Part shown: piece after piece, positions 11,668-22,418 of the stretch
Layout of the letters: each line of letters opens with the position of its first letter
How positions within the stretch are numbered: position 1 is the first letter of the stretch
Source: Dactylorhiza incarnata
Lineage: Eukaryota > Streptophyta > Magnoliopsida > Asparagales > Orchidaceae
Assembly (NCBI GenBank): GCA_033032865.1
Contig: JAWHQI010000258.1
Location: forward strand, 1,178,001-1,242,000
Length of the DNA stretch: 64,000 nt
Direction of reading: 5' to 3'
The notes under the pieces: model-generated
Database searches by the model: none
What the model was told of the DNA's origin: nothing
The model's input: the letters and a program-made list of their open reading frames with translations, nothing else
Made by a program: the position numbers and the translations under genes

Positions 11668-12389
11668 TGTTGAAACCAGCAACTGGTCTCTTGAGTTCGG
11701 ACCCACTGGGGGTGTAGCCGATGCTTATTTCTCCCTCACTAGACTCTCCTGACGGTGGATGCTGGAAATAGAATAGACCCAAGGCTGAAGCGAGGAGGTC
11801 CCGCCACACACCCGGAAGATCTTAGAGAGCTTCCCCTCCCAAACCAAAGCTCAACCGGGCACCTTGGAGGGCACTGGCTGCCCACCAAAACTAGCCTAGA
11901 GGAAAGGATTCTCTAAAATCGGATCTCCTCCAAAGTGCCCTTAAGGGTCTATTTATAGTTTTCCTAGGCTGGTCTGTAAATAGCCTGGATCCGCCTTTTA
12001 ATTTTACTAACCGCACCCCAAATTGGTCTGCTAACAGCCTAACTCCGCTGTTCCGAAGGGCTATTTGCAGCCCACCAGGGGTATCCTGGTCATTTTTCCC
12101 TCACACCCATTTGGGCGAATGGTCCGTGAGGGCACCATTCGCTGGGCACCCGCCTGGCTGGGCGAATTCCCCACGCTTCTAGGCGAGTGGTCCCCTGGCT
12201 GGGCGAATGCCCCACGCTTCTGGGCGAGTGGTCCGTGAGGGCACCACTCGCCTAACGTCTTCTCTCCTATAGCTTACCTCCACCATCTTGAGGGCATTTT
12301 TACCTCACTTAGCCTGGGCGAGTGACCCGGCGAATGATCCGGACGACCCAGGTTTCGCCAGTTGGCTGGGGGGGCCCACTCGGCGAATA
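11668..12389 (-). repeat. Tat 3' LTR (lacks the last 11 bp)
   Basis: 722 bp aligning without gaps to 21572-22293. The last 11 bp of the LTR as read on plus (present at 22294-22304, CGGGTTGTACA) are deleted at the junction with copia sequence. Confidence 0.93.
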
Positions 12390-15199
12390 GACCCATTTGC
12401 AACGAGAACCCCCGAGCTAGTCTCTTCATAGTCTTCACCGTATTGCTGCGAGAACCCTCGAGCTACAAGACGAGCCTTGTAACGCTCGATACTGCCGTCA
12501 GCTTTCTTCTTCAGTTTGTAGACCCATTTGCATGTTACATGAGTAGTGCCCTTGGGCTTGGGCACAAGAGACCAGGTCTCATTCTTCTCAAGAGCTGCCA
12601 TCTCTTCTTGCATTGCAACATCCCACTCCTTCACGCCTTGGGCCTTCTCAAAGCTCGATGGCTCCCTCTCATCCAAGGGACCAGCGAAGAAACATGAGAC
12701 AAAGCTCACTGCGTTTCCTCCTGTATAGCGATCAGGGGCAACGATTGCTCGCTTCGACCTTCTCAGCTCCTTCCCCTGAACCGCATTATCTCCAGCTGAT
12801 TCTTCCCTAGCTCCACTTCCAGACGTGCTAGGAGCATTGCTCCCCCTGCTCCCTGAGCCAGAAGCCCCCGTCTCGGAACTAGAAGGAGATGGACCACCTG
12901 GTGACACAGGTAGCTCCACCTGAAGATTCTCCACAGCTTTCTCTGGCATCTCCACCCTGCTCTCTGGTAACTCCTCATCAGAAGACCCCTTGTAAGATGT
13001 CACCTCATCGAACACGACGTCGCGAGATACAACAAATCTCCGCGTCTCCGGGTCCATGCACTTCCAACCTTTCTTCCGCTCATCGTATCCCACGAAGACT
13101 AGCTTCCTTGCTTTCGCATCTATCTTCGTCCGAAGAGCATCTGGAACATGCACGTAGCAGGTGGAACCAAACACCCTAAGGTGTGCCACACTTGGCTTCT
13201 CCTTGAACATCATTTCATGTGGAGTCAGCATGTTGATGGGGCTCAAAGGCATCCTGTTGATGACGTAGGCAGCACAAGACATTCCCTCCGCCCAGAAGGA
13301 CTTTGGGATACTCTTGGCATGCAGCCAACACTTGCAGGTCTCCGTCAGATGACGGATCTTCCGTTCTGCAACACCGTTCTGTTGTGGAGTATGAGCACAA
13401 GTGAGCTCTCTCCGGATGCCCGCCTTCCTGCAAAAAGTAGAGAACTCACTGGAGGTGAACTCCCCTCCATTGTCAGTCCTCAGCTTCTTCATCCGCAGTC
13501 CCAGCCGACCTTCCACGAGCTCCTTGAACTCCACAAACTTGGCAAATGCCTCCGCCTTCTCCTTCAGAAAATATACCCAGAAATATCTGGTGTAATCATC
13601 GATCAACACCAGCATATACCTGCTGCCTCCGAGGCTTGGGGTAGCAGTTGGTCCCATCAAGTCACCATGGATGCACTCCAACGGCACACTACTCCTTGTC
13701 TGCGACTTGTCAAACGGTAGTCGATGAGACTTGCCGAACTGACATCCTGCGCAAACATGACCTTCTCCGTAGGAAGATAGACTTGGCAGGCCCTTGACCA
13801 GACCTCTCACCGCCATAGCTTTCAGCTTGTCCATTCCTACATGCCCCAACCTCTCATGCCATATCACGACACCATCATTCGTCTTCATCTTGTCAACGTA
13901 GGAACTTGTCGACAAAACGAACAAGTCCTTCGCCCTTCTCCCGACATGGACGACCTCGGCCTTCACGGCCTCTACATTTCGCAGAAATTTCACTTCTGTC
14001 GGGCCGAACAGAACGTGATACCCAGCGTCAACAGCGTTGGTCACGGAGAAGAGGTTTTTCTTCATTCCGGGCACATGATAGACACTCTTCAAAGTAAGTG
14101 GCCCTCTATCACTGCCCAAAGAAACAACCCCCACCTTCTCGACTGTATGCACAGTATTATCTGCAGTAATAATAGCATTGTTACCTGTGTACGGCTCTGC
14201 TGAAGAAAGCTTCGACTCGTCCCCGGTGAGGTGATGACCACACCCCGAGTCCACGATCCAGTCCTCCTGATAGTTGATAGGAGCCGAGGCTCCAATAGAA
14301 GCCGAAAAGGCTCCTCCCCATCCTCCATCAAAATGCCTGGCTGGTGCTTCCTCCTTCTCAACAGCATGCCCTGGCTGAGTATTCAGCCTGCAGTCCTTCT
14401 TAAAGTGCCCAACCTTTCCGCACTTGAAGCATTTGAGACCTTCCTTCTTCTTCTTCCCGTCAGCCTTGGGAGCATACCCCCTTTCCTGCTGCCCAGAAGT
14501 TGAAGGCCCATAGCCTTCCGTGGTCTTCTTCTTCTTCTCCCACTTCTTCTTCCCTGAGAAGAGAACCTCGCCATCTCCCCCAGTCACTGACACCCCCGCC
14601 ATCTGCCTTGCCAGACTTTCCTGCGAAGCTAGCAGATTCTCCAGCTCTAGCAGAGACGGCTGATTTGCCCATCCCTGTACCGACGTCACAAAGGCCACAT
14701 ATTCCTTCCGCAAGCCGCGGATGATGTGCCTCTTCAGCTTCGCCTCAGAAATTGGCTCATCAGGATCCAGTGCTGATATTTCAGCGCAGAGATTCTTCAT
14801 CTTCAAAAAGAAGTTCGGGATAGAAAGATCACCTTGAGCTGACCTCGCCAGCTCATTCTCTAAGAACTGTAGCCTTGCTATATTCTTTTTGTTAAACAGC
14901 CCATCCAGGGCTCTCCAGATCTCAGCAGCTGATCCACACCCCAAGATGTGATCAAAGAGATCAGGTGAAATGGCACGCTTCAAGGTGAACTCGGCCTTGG
15001 CATTGGTCTTCCTCCATGCCCTCACGGCCGGTCCATTATCACCTCCTTCTACTGCCTTCACCTCTTCTGTTTCATCTCCTCCTACCACCTCCCAGAGGTC
15101 CTCACCCAGAAGATAGCTCTGCATACACGACTTCCACTTCTTGAAGTTAGTCGATGTAAGCATCTCAATACCAAGACCTCTTGCAAAACCACCTTCCAT
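12305..15199 (-). pseudogene. Truncated Ty1/copia gag-pol (gag, protease, integrase, start of RT)
   Basis: ATG at 15197-15199, 89 bp after the 5' LTR. Domains in order: UBN2-type gag (about residues 15-200), CCHC zinc knuckle 'CFKCGKVGHFKKDC' (~265-278), aspartic protease 'WIVDSGCGHHLTGD' (~316), GAG-pre-integrase 'WHERLGHVGMDKL', and integrase with 'HGDLMGP', 'RTDNGGEF' and 'QQNGVAERK' (D, D, E present). The start of RT reads 'CKWVYKLKKKADGSIERYKARLVARG'. After 'YGEDYEE' the frame runs into filler DNA and the neighbouring Tat LTR, so YVDD and RNase H are missing. It is closely similar to the copia at 61170-64000, which reads 'GEDYDETFSP' there. No frameshift interrupts the remaining part. 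Confidence 0.92.
12390..12422. other. Templated filler DNA at a deletion junction
   Basis: About 33 bp between the broken Tat LTR (ends 12389) and collinear copia RT sequence (from ~12423). It is made of two short copies of nearby copia sequence: 'GACCCATTTGCA', also found in place at ~12520, and 'CGAGAACCCCCGAGCTA', the equivalent of copia sequence at ~12437 and ~62500. Such patchworks are typical of error-prone end joining with template switching. Confidence 0.75.
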
Positions 15200-15275
15200 T
15201 GCTCTTCCTCTGGTTCCTTCTTCACAAAGGCGATGGCTACTCTAAGTTATTCACTGCTCTTTCAACTCCAACCTG

Positions 15276-15287
15276 CCTCTGATACCA
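15276..15287 (-). other. Copia primer-binding site (initiator Met tRNA)
   Basis: Read on the minus strand: TGGTATCAGAGG, immediately after the LTR. It is complementary to the 3' end of plant initiator methionine tRNA, the usual Ty1/copia primer. Confidence 0.9.
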
Positions 15288-16493
15288 TGTGAAAATTTTC
15301 CGGACCTTGTGAGAGCAAGCAGGAATAACAACTAGAGATGCAAGCCAAACAACCAGAGACAATCTTAGGCGAACAAAACGATCTTTATTGATAGCAACAC
15401 TTCAATTACAGGGCAAGACATGCTCGACGAGACATGATTTCGTCAGCACAAAACTTCAAAGAGAAAGAACAGAAACTGAAGATAACTGAGACCGCACGGT
15501 TTCTTGCCGAACTCAGCAGCTCGCCAGACCACTGCTGCCAGACCGCAACCGCTCCCGATCTCGAAACACCACCAGACCGCTGCACCAGACCGCTCCTTTG
15601 CCGATCTCCTGATTCCCGAACTCCAGCACCACAACTCCAAGCCGCAAATCGCCCGAACACTTTCAGAGGAAGAGGTGATCGCTGATGCCTGCACTATCCG
15701 CAGAAGCTGCACAAAGAAGAATTCAATCAGAGACCGCCCGGTCAGATAAACACAGACCGCAGGAACTAGGCAAACTCGGCTTACACTTGGTGTGTTCTTA
15801 ATTGTTGCTACAGTGGCTCCCTATTTATAGGCGTGAGACCTGATCCAGTCACCACCCTATGAGATAGAGTCACCACCCATCAGACCGTGCGACCTTACCG
15901 GTCAACCCGCGCGATCACTGCAACCCTCCTGCTTCATTTTGGTGAGCGCCGACTTCACTCCAGACCGCGGGAGATCGCTACTCCCTTGGTCTGAACACGA
16001 CTCCACACGGAGATCGCCAGACCGCCTAGAAGTCGCCCACCACCTGTGTTTGCCTGAGACCGCAAACACAGCCAGCTCGCCCTCCTGGTCTCCTCCTGAG
16101 ACCGCGAACTGAGACCGCGCGACTAAGATGACTTAGTCCGCGAACTCCTTCAGAACCCTCTGGAAAGCCACCAGACCGGATTCAAGAGCCAACCCGTGCG
16201 GTCACGCCAGACCGGCACGTCCTTGAAGAGAACAACTTGTCACGCGGTCAGAGACAGACCGCGCGACCCTGAGGAAGATCACCCGTCATGCGGTCACAGC
16301 CAGACCGCACGACCTCCACCTCCAGCAGCCCTTGGACCAGACCAGCGGTCAACCCTGGAAGCCGCAGCTGACCAATAGAACAGATCGCCATTGTCAGACC
16401 GCCAGACCGTGCGGTCACGCCAGACCGCCCGGTCTCCTCCCAGACCGCCCAGGTCCAAAAGCCTCCTTCACTTCCACTTCAATAATTTCAACA
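15288..16493 (-). repeat. 5' LTR of the truncated copia
   Basis: 1206 bp from TGTGAAAATT to TTCAACA (plus reading). It matches the LTR at 59946-61175 over its length. U3 (roughly 15840-16493) is filled with variants of 'AGACCGC..GGTC'. The minus-strand TATA box is at 15822-15829. The outer edge lies directly against Tat integrase sequence, so the copia inserted into that gene. Confidence 0.92.
15822..15829 (-). promoter_or_regulatory. TATA box in copia LTR
   Basis: TATAAATA on the minus strand, at the U3/R side of the LTR. The same block is present in the sister LTR at 60504-60511. Confidence 0.7.
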
Positions 16494-19018
16494 CTTAAAG
16501 CCCATAGGACCGAGGGGAGCTGTTCCACCCAATTGCTTTTGAGATTTTCCACCTTCTTCTTGAGCAAGTTCACGATGACCTTGTTCGCCGCCTCTACCTG
16601 CCCGTTGCTCCTGGAATGGTGGACGGACGCAAACCTAAGGTCTATCCTCAGCTGGCCACATAAGCTGGTGAATTCCTCGCTTGCGAACTGCGGTCCATTA
16701 TCCGTGACTATGGCCTGCGGGAGCCCATGTCGACAAATGATCTCCCCCCATACGAAGTTGCGTATTACCTGGGAGGTGACCTTAGCCAACGCCTTGACCT
16801 CCAGCCACTTTGTGAAGTAGTCAATCATGACTAGGAGAAATCTCCTCTGCCCACTAGCCTGAGGGAAGGGTCCTACCAGATCCATTCCCCATATGGCGAA
16901 TGGCCAGGGCGCCGTGATACTTTTCAGCCTCCGAGCTGGCATGAGCTGAAGCGGGGCGAACATTTGGCACTTCTGGCATCTCTTGGCGAAGGCTGCCGCG
17001 TCTTTACTTAGGGTTGGCCAGAAGTACCCCTGCCTCACTATTCTTGCCTCCAACATCCTGCTCCCCGAGTGGCTGCCGCACTCACCGGAGTGGACTTCTT
17101 CCAAGATCCTTGGGACCTCTTCCTCCGAGATGCATCGGGCCAGGAGGCCCGAGAGGGTCTTCCGATACAAGTCACCCTCATGGAGCACGTAGTAGGCAGA
17201 CTTATACCGAAAGCGCCTCTGGTCCGGAACTTCTTCCGGAAATTTTCCCGTTGCAAGGAAGGTGACGAAGGGATCCTTCCAGGAGGGCCGCTGTTCTACT
17301 TCCATGAGCTCTCCCTCTTCAATCGAAGGACGGAATAGGTCCGTCAGGGTCCCTCCGGCTCGAGGACCAGATTTTGCCAACCGATCTGCCGGGGTGCTCT
17401 CCTCTCGAGGTACATGCCGGATGGAAAAAGTTTTGAACGTCCCCACGAGACCTTTGACTCTTGCTAAGTACTTCATGAGCACAGGTTCCCTTGTTTCGAA
17501 CTCTCCCCTTATCTGAGAAGCTATTATCATGGAATCAGTGAGGACCTCCACGTCATGGACCCCGAGCTCCCGGGCCAACCGCAAGCCGGCGATTACAGCC
17601 TCATACTCCGCCTGGTTGTTGGTGATTGGGAAGTGTATCACTAGCGTCTGCTCTATCTTTACTCCGTGGGGACTCTCCAGCACCACCCCTCCTCCGAGAG
17701 AATTCTTGCCCGAAGCCCCGTCCACCAGCAGCTTCCATGAAACGTGACGAGGGGCTCCGTCTTCTCTCATCTCGGCCACGAAATCTGTCATGAAATCAGC
17801 CACCACCTGCGCCTTCATAGACAATCGTGGGACAAAGGTAATGTTGAATTCACTTAGCTCGATTGACCATTTTGCGAGTCTTCCCGAGTGCTCCACTCCT
17901 TCGAAGATCTGGCGGAGAGGATGGTCCGTCACTACTTGGATCGAATGGGCCTGGAAGTATGGCCTGAGCTTCCTCGCTGCGATGACCAGGGCAAAGGCCA
18001 ACTTCTCTAAAATTGGGTACCTGAGCTCCGCTTCCCTCAGGACCCTGCTTACGTAGTAGACTGACAGCTGCTTCTTGCCTTCCTCCCGAACCAGGACGGA
18101 GCTTACGGCCTCCGCCCCGACCCCGAGATATAGATGTAGATCCTCCCCCTCTTTGGGACTTTGTAGTAGCGGAGCCTTGGTGAGTTGGCTCTTCAAGGCC
18201 TGAAAGGCCTCCTCGCATTCTCTCGTCCACTCAAACTTTCGATTGCCTCGTAGCGCTTTGAAGAAGGGGGAGCATTTTTCCCCTGCCCGGGAGAGAAACA
18301 TGTTCAGCCCGGCGAGTCTTCCGGTCAAGCGCTGGACTTCCTTGGCGTTCCGTGGCGACCCCAGCTCCATTATAGCCCTAACCTTGTCCGGGTTAGGTTC
18401 TACCCCCCAGGGGGTGAGAAGGTGCCCGAGGAACTTCCCTTTGCTGGACCCGAACACACACTTCAGGGGGTTCAGGCGCATCTTGTACTTGCGTAGGGTG
18501 GCGAAGGTCTCCTCGAGGTCCCGGATGTGAGAGCTCACACACTTGCTCTTTATCATAAGGTCATCCACGTAGACCTCCAGGTTCCTTCCCCTTTGCTTCT
18601 TAAATACCCGATCCATCATCTTCTGGTAGGTTGCTCCTGCATTTTTCAGCCCGAAGGGCATCATCCTATAGCAGTAGCATCCCTCCCTGGTGATGAACGA
18701 GACATCTTTGACGTCCGGGGGGTGCATTCTTATTTGGTGATAACCTGAAAAAGCATCCAAAAAACTCATCACAGAAAAACCGACGGCTGAGTCAACCAGC
18801 GCGTCGATCCGAGGCAAGGGATAACAATCCTTAGGGCAGGCCTTATTTAACAATGAAAAGTCCACACACATACGCCAGCGGCCATCGGCCTTTTTTACCA
18901 TTACGACATTGGAGACCCAGCCTGGGTACTGGATCTCCGTTACAAAACCTGCTTCGAGGAGTTTTGCCACCTCCTCGCGGATTGGTCCTTCGAGCTTGTC
19001 AGCTATAGTCCTTCTCTT
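16415..19018 (-). pseudogene. Tat-type pol: RT, RNase H, second RNase H, integrase (C-terminus lost)
   Basis: Open from the codon after the in-frame stop at 19019-19021. RT opens with 'EEVAKLLEAGFVTE', then 'DGRWRMCVDFSLLNKACPKD', 'PFGLKNAGATYQ' and catalytic 'YVDD' (near 18560). RNase H follows ('YPILEKLAFALVIAARKLRPYF'), then a second, archaeal-type RNase H ('LLVDGASGKNSLGGGVVLESP', 'NNQAEYEAVIAGLRLA'). That extra domain is characteristic of the Tat lineage. The integrase has an HHCC zinc region ('CQKCQ') and D, D, E in 'GMDLVGPFP', 'TDNGPQF' and 'GQVEAANK'. At 16494 the gene is cut after 'VLWALS' by a copia LTR; the last ~25 codons of the frame are LTR sequence. Confidence 0.92.
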
Positions 19019-19850
19019 CTACCGGATGGGGCGAGCTTCTGGATCGAGGTTGAGACGATGGCAAGCCACGTCCGCCTCGATGTCCGGCATGTCCGCTGCG
19101 CTCCATGCGAAGATGTCCACGTTCTTCTGGATGCACTCCAGCATCCTTCTCTGGTCCTCCGGGCCGAGGCCCCCGCTGATCCGCACCTTCTCCACCCTTC
19201 CTGCCTGGGTGGTAACCTCCATCTCTATCACCTCTTCTGCCGCCTCGAGCCGGGCTGGCTCTTCCCACTGGCCCTCTGCTTCTCGCCCTTCCTCCTGGGC
19301 CTTTTCCCCTGCAGCTCCTTCCGCCTCCATCGGCTCGACCTCCTGCTCCTCACGAGCGACCTCCAACACCTCGACCTCCTGCTCCTCACGAGCAACCTCC
19401 AACACCTCGACCTCCTGCTCCTCACGAGCAACCTCCATCAACTCCTCTCGGGCATCGCCCTCTCCCCCTACTTCTCCCTTCTCCACTTCCTCTCCTGGCC
19501 CCTCCGGCCTCACCATCTCTTCATCCATCTTTTCGGCATCCGCCATCCATGAAATGGTGTTGACGGCAGTCACGTAGCACTGCCTCGCCACCTTAGCATC
19601 TCCTCGGACGCGGATCTGGACTCCTCCACTATGGAGCTTTAAGCACTGATGGTACGATGAGGGCACGCACCGAAAGGCGCTGATGAGGGGTCGTCCGAAG
19701 ATGGCGTTATAGCTGCTCGGAGCGTCAACGATGACGAACCGGCAGTTCCTGGGGACCCCTCCCAACGTCACTTGGAGACCTACGCCTCCCTCGACCTCCT
19801 TTCGCTCTCCCGAGAAACCAAATAGTGGTCCGTCGGAGGCCTGCATCTCT
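19019..19850 (-). pseudogene. Tat-type protease C-terminal half and linker
   Basis: In the same frame as the RT but separated by one stop codon (TAG, 19019-19021) that falls inside the conserved 'PIR*KRR' block, where the family usually has a glutamine codon. The protease part reads 'DGPLFGFSGERKEVEGGV' to 'APSSYNAIFGRPLIS', the conserved C-terminal protease block. An acidic linker follows with three 12-residue repeats of 'EVAREEQEVEVL' (about 19330-19440), ending in 'VACHRLNLDPEARPIR'. A frameshift near 19850 separates it from the catalytic half. Confidence 0.8.
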
Positions 19851-20560
19851 TCTTCTCTACCTCCATCGCGTCGAAAGCTTTTTTGAAGATCACATTCATC
19901 GAGCTCCCGTTGTCCACCAGGATCCGAGAGACCGTGAAGTTTTCTATCGCTGTCTGGATCACCAGGGCGTCGCAGAATGGGTCTTCGTAGTCTGGCATAT
20001 CTTCTGAGGAGAAGGTGAGCTTCTCGGAGGGGGGTGGGGTCTGGGAAGTCGACGCGACGTCCCTTCGGAATATGGCCTGGAAGCTTCTCTTGCGAGAGGC
20101 CTCTATCCCAACCCCACCGTGAATCACCCCGATTCCCCCCTGGTTCCCGTATCTGCCCTATCCTCACACCGGTCCTCTTCTGCCTCTGGGAGCACTTCCT
20201 CAATTCTGTCCTGCTGCCGCCGTGGCTGTCCTCTTTCCCTCATCTCCAAGAACTCCGGGCAGGTGGCGATCGCGTGACCTTCTTCCTGATGAAAGTCACA
20301 GTAAGGCAACGCCACCCTGTCCTCTCTTCCAGCTCTTCCTCTTCCTCCTCTTGCTCCTCTACCTCTTCTCCCTCGACCTACCGCCATGGCTTGCTCCCTC
20401 GGGGGGGTGAGGGGGTCTGGGACCCTGCCTCCACCCCTGATTCACTCCTCCTGCCTCCCTTCCTTGGTACCTTTCATCCTGACCTCGCGCTGGTCCTTCC
20501 TGGTTCCTCCAGCCCAACCTGTTGTTGGGTTCTTGGTTCCTCCAAACCCGAGGTGGTCTT
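19780..20560 (-). pseudogene. Tat-type zinc knuckle and protease catalytic half (frameshifted)
   Basis: Two overlapping frames. The first (about 20124-20560) has a Cys/His knuckle 'CDFHQEEGHAIATC' (CX2HX5HX4C-like spacing). The second (19780-20127) has 'FCDALVIQTAIENFTVSRI' followed by the protease active-site block 'LVDNGSSMNVIFKKAF', where Tat-like proteases have D-T/N-G-S. In the related element at 56167-57249 the same knuckle and protease are in one continuous frame. The breaks here are therefore mutations rather than programmed shifts. Confidence 0.8.
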
Positions 20561-20568
20561 TCGAACCC

Positions 20569-21513
20569 CTAGCCCCTGGGCTCCTCTCGCCTTCTTCCCT
20601 CTGGCTGCCTCGCCTCGGGCTCGCTCATCTTTGCCAACCTTTTGTAGAATTCGGGGTTGGCTTCCTCCCCTTCAATCTCCTCCGCGGCTCTCTCCATCAA
20701 CTCCTCGAAGGATACAGGAGGTCTTCTCTTCAGGTCCATCTTGAAGAATCCCTCTCGCAGCCCTATGATGAATGCCATCTGGAGGGCGAATCCCGGCACC
20801 TCCTGCACTAGGTGTATCTCCTCCTGGAACCTGTCCACGTACTTAGCCAGGGATTCCCCCTCCCTCTGTCTGATCTTGAAGAGAGCCTCCGCATCCTTCT
20901 TCCTCTTTTTTGACGTCGAGAAACGCAGTCGGAAGCTTCGGCGCAGATCATCGAACGCATAGATGGAACCTGTGGGAAGTTGGTGGAACCAGTCCCTTGC
21001 TTTCTCCTTCAGGGTGGTCGCGAAGAATCGGCATTGGAAAGAATCCAACATGGGAAGGATTGAAGTCATGTCCTCGAACCACTGCAGGTGCACAACTGGA
21101 TCCTCCTTGCCGGTGTAGTAGGACATCTCCGGCCCACGAAACCCTTCTGGCACTGGCGCCGAGAGGATTATCTCGCAAAAGGGGCTCCCTTCCCCTGCTC
21201 GGCGAGTGGTCCTCTCGCGCGGGACCAACTCACACACCTCAGCACTCGCCGGACTGCTGAACAGCTGCCGTCCGGGGAGATCTCGCGCGCTTCCTTCTGC
21301 TGGCACCTCCTTCCCCGGCCGCTGCCCCGGTGCGTTCTCGCCGATCTGCAAAGGCGGGACCACTGGGACCGCCGGGGTCTCGCACTCGGTCCTTGCTGCG
21401 AGAACTGTCTGCAGGACCTCTCGCTTGAACTTCTCAAACATCTCCAGCCACTCCCCCGCCGCTGGTGGATGCGAGTGACCTGAGTCAGAACCATTTCCTC
21501 CATCTCCTGTCAT
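20569..21513 (-). CDS. Tat-type gag
   Basis: Retrotransposon gag domain in the middle: 'FCEIILSAPVPEGFRGPEMSYY', 'DPVVHLQWFEDMTSI', 'KARDWFHQLPTGSI', 'FRLRFSTSKKRKKDAEALF', 'ESLAKYVDRFQEEI'. The capsid-like region is complete. The first ATG in frame is at 21511-21513; the frame is open a little further upstream without a start codon. It forms virus-like particles in this family. About 49% of positions look shared with the gag at 55160-56137 by eye, so they are the same lineage but not the same subfamily. Confidence 0.85.
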   Translation of the reverse strand: MTGDGGNGSDSGHSHPPAAGEWLEMFEKFKREVLQTVLAARTECETPAVPVVPPLQIGENAPGQRPGKEVPAEGSARDLPGRQLFSSPASAEVCELVPRERTTRRAGEGSPFCEIILSAPVPEGFRGPEMSYYTGKEDPVVHLQWFEDMTSILPMLDSFQCRFFATTLKEKARDWFHQLPTGSIYAFDDLRRSFRLRFSTSKKRKKDAEALFKIRQREGESLAKYVDRFQEEIHLVQEVPGFALQMAFIIGLREGFFKMDLKRRPPVSFEELMERAAEEIEGEEANPEFYKRLAKMSEPEARQPEGRRREEPRG

Positions 21514-21550
21514 CGAAACCAGCTTGGGATTTTCTTTCACCGGCTACGGT

Positions 21551-21567
21551 CCACGCTCACCGCACCA
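21551..21567 (-). other. Tat primer-binding site
   Basis: On the minus strand, shortly after the LTR: TGGTGCGGTGAGCGTGG. The same string follows the LTRs at 36858-37533 (minus) and 54144-55104 (plus). It begins with TGG, complementary to a tRNA CCA end; I do not name the tRNA. Confidence 0.8.
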
Positions 21568-21571
21568 AAAA

Positions 21572-22304
21572 TGTTGAAACCAGCAACTGGTCTCTTGAGT
21601 TCGGACCCACTGGGGGTGTAGCCGATGCTTATTTCTCCCTCACTAGACTCTCCTGACGGTGGATGCTGGAAATGGAATAGACCCAAGGCTGAAGCGAGGA
21701 GGTCCCGCCACACACCCGGAAGATCTTAGAGAGCTTCCCCTCCCAAACCAAAGCTCAACCGGGCACCTTGGAGGGCACTGGCTGCCCACCAAAACTAGCC
21801 TAGAGGAGAGGATTCTCTAAAATCGGATCTCCTCCAAAGTGCCCTTAAGGGTCTATTTATAGTTTTCCTAGGCTGGTCTGTAAATAGCCTGGATCCGCCT
21901 TTTAATTTTACTAACCGCACCCCAAATTGGTCTGCTAACAGCCTAACTCCGCTGTTCCGAAGGGCTATTTGCAGCCCACCAGGGGTATCCTGGTCATTTT
22001 TCCCTCACACCCATTTGGGCGAATGGTCCGTGAGGGCACCATTCGCTGGGCACCCGCCTGGCTGGGCGAATTCCCCACGCTTCTGGGCGAGTGGTCCCCT
22101 GGCTGGGCGAATGCCCCACGCTTCTGGGCGAGTGGTCCGTGAGGGCACCACTCGCCTAGCGTCTTCTCTCCTATAGCTTACCTCCACCATCTTGAGGGCA
22201 TTTTTACCTCACTTAGCCTGGGCGAGTGACCCGGCGAATGATCCGGACGACCCAGGTTTCGCCAGTTGGCTGGGGGGGCCCACTCGGCGAATACGGGTTG
22301 TACA
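21572..22304 (-). repeat. Tat 5' LTR
   Basis: 733 bp with TGTTGAAACC at one end and GTTGTACA at the other; on the element strand it starts TGTACAACCC. U3 (22000-22270) is dense in 'GGGCGAGTGG', 'GGGCGAATG' and inverted 'CACTCGCC' motifs. The TATA box is at 21854-21861. Confidence 0.93.
21854..21861 (-). promoter_or_regulatory. TATA box in Tat 5' LTR
   Basis: TATAAATA on the minus strand in the context CTATAAATAGACCC, conserved in the decayed LTR at 7761 and in the element at 37153. Confidence 0.7.
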
Positions 22305-22309
22305 GAATG

Positions 22310-22418
22310 GGTATATATAGTACTTCTAGCGTAGGGCCAAGCCCTAGTGTGACACGAACCCGTAACCTACCCGAGACGACCTCTACACGTACGGACATAA
22401 TATAAAAATACATTAACA
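22310..22418 (-). repeat. 3' LTR of the nest-host copia, second piece
   Basis: 109 bp continuing exactly where 11667 stops, ending CATTAACA. The bases just outside read, on the minus strand, a purine-rich AGGAGGAGAT, the polypurine tract that primes plus-strand DNA. Confidence 0.92.

Larger units (their letters stand above)
11668..22304 (-). mobile_element. Ty3/gypsy Tat-type element, inserted in a copia LTR
   Basis: TG...CA ends with LTRs at 11668-12389 and 21572-22304, flanked by a 5-bp duplication GAATG (11663-11667, 22305-22309). On the minus strand the order is 5' LTR, primer-binding site, gag, CCHC-like knuckle and protease, RT, RNase H, a second RNase H and integrase. The integrase is cut by a truncated copia (12390-16493). 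The coding part has several frameshifts and one in-frame stop, yet the LTRs differ at only four positions I can see over 722 bp, so the insertion is young. Confidence 0.92.

Noticed and set aside
13148..13720. Plus-strand frames opposite the copia integrase (also 63201-63773)
   Set aside because: Shadows of the minus-strand integrase gene; the same shadow appears opposite its sister copy.
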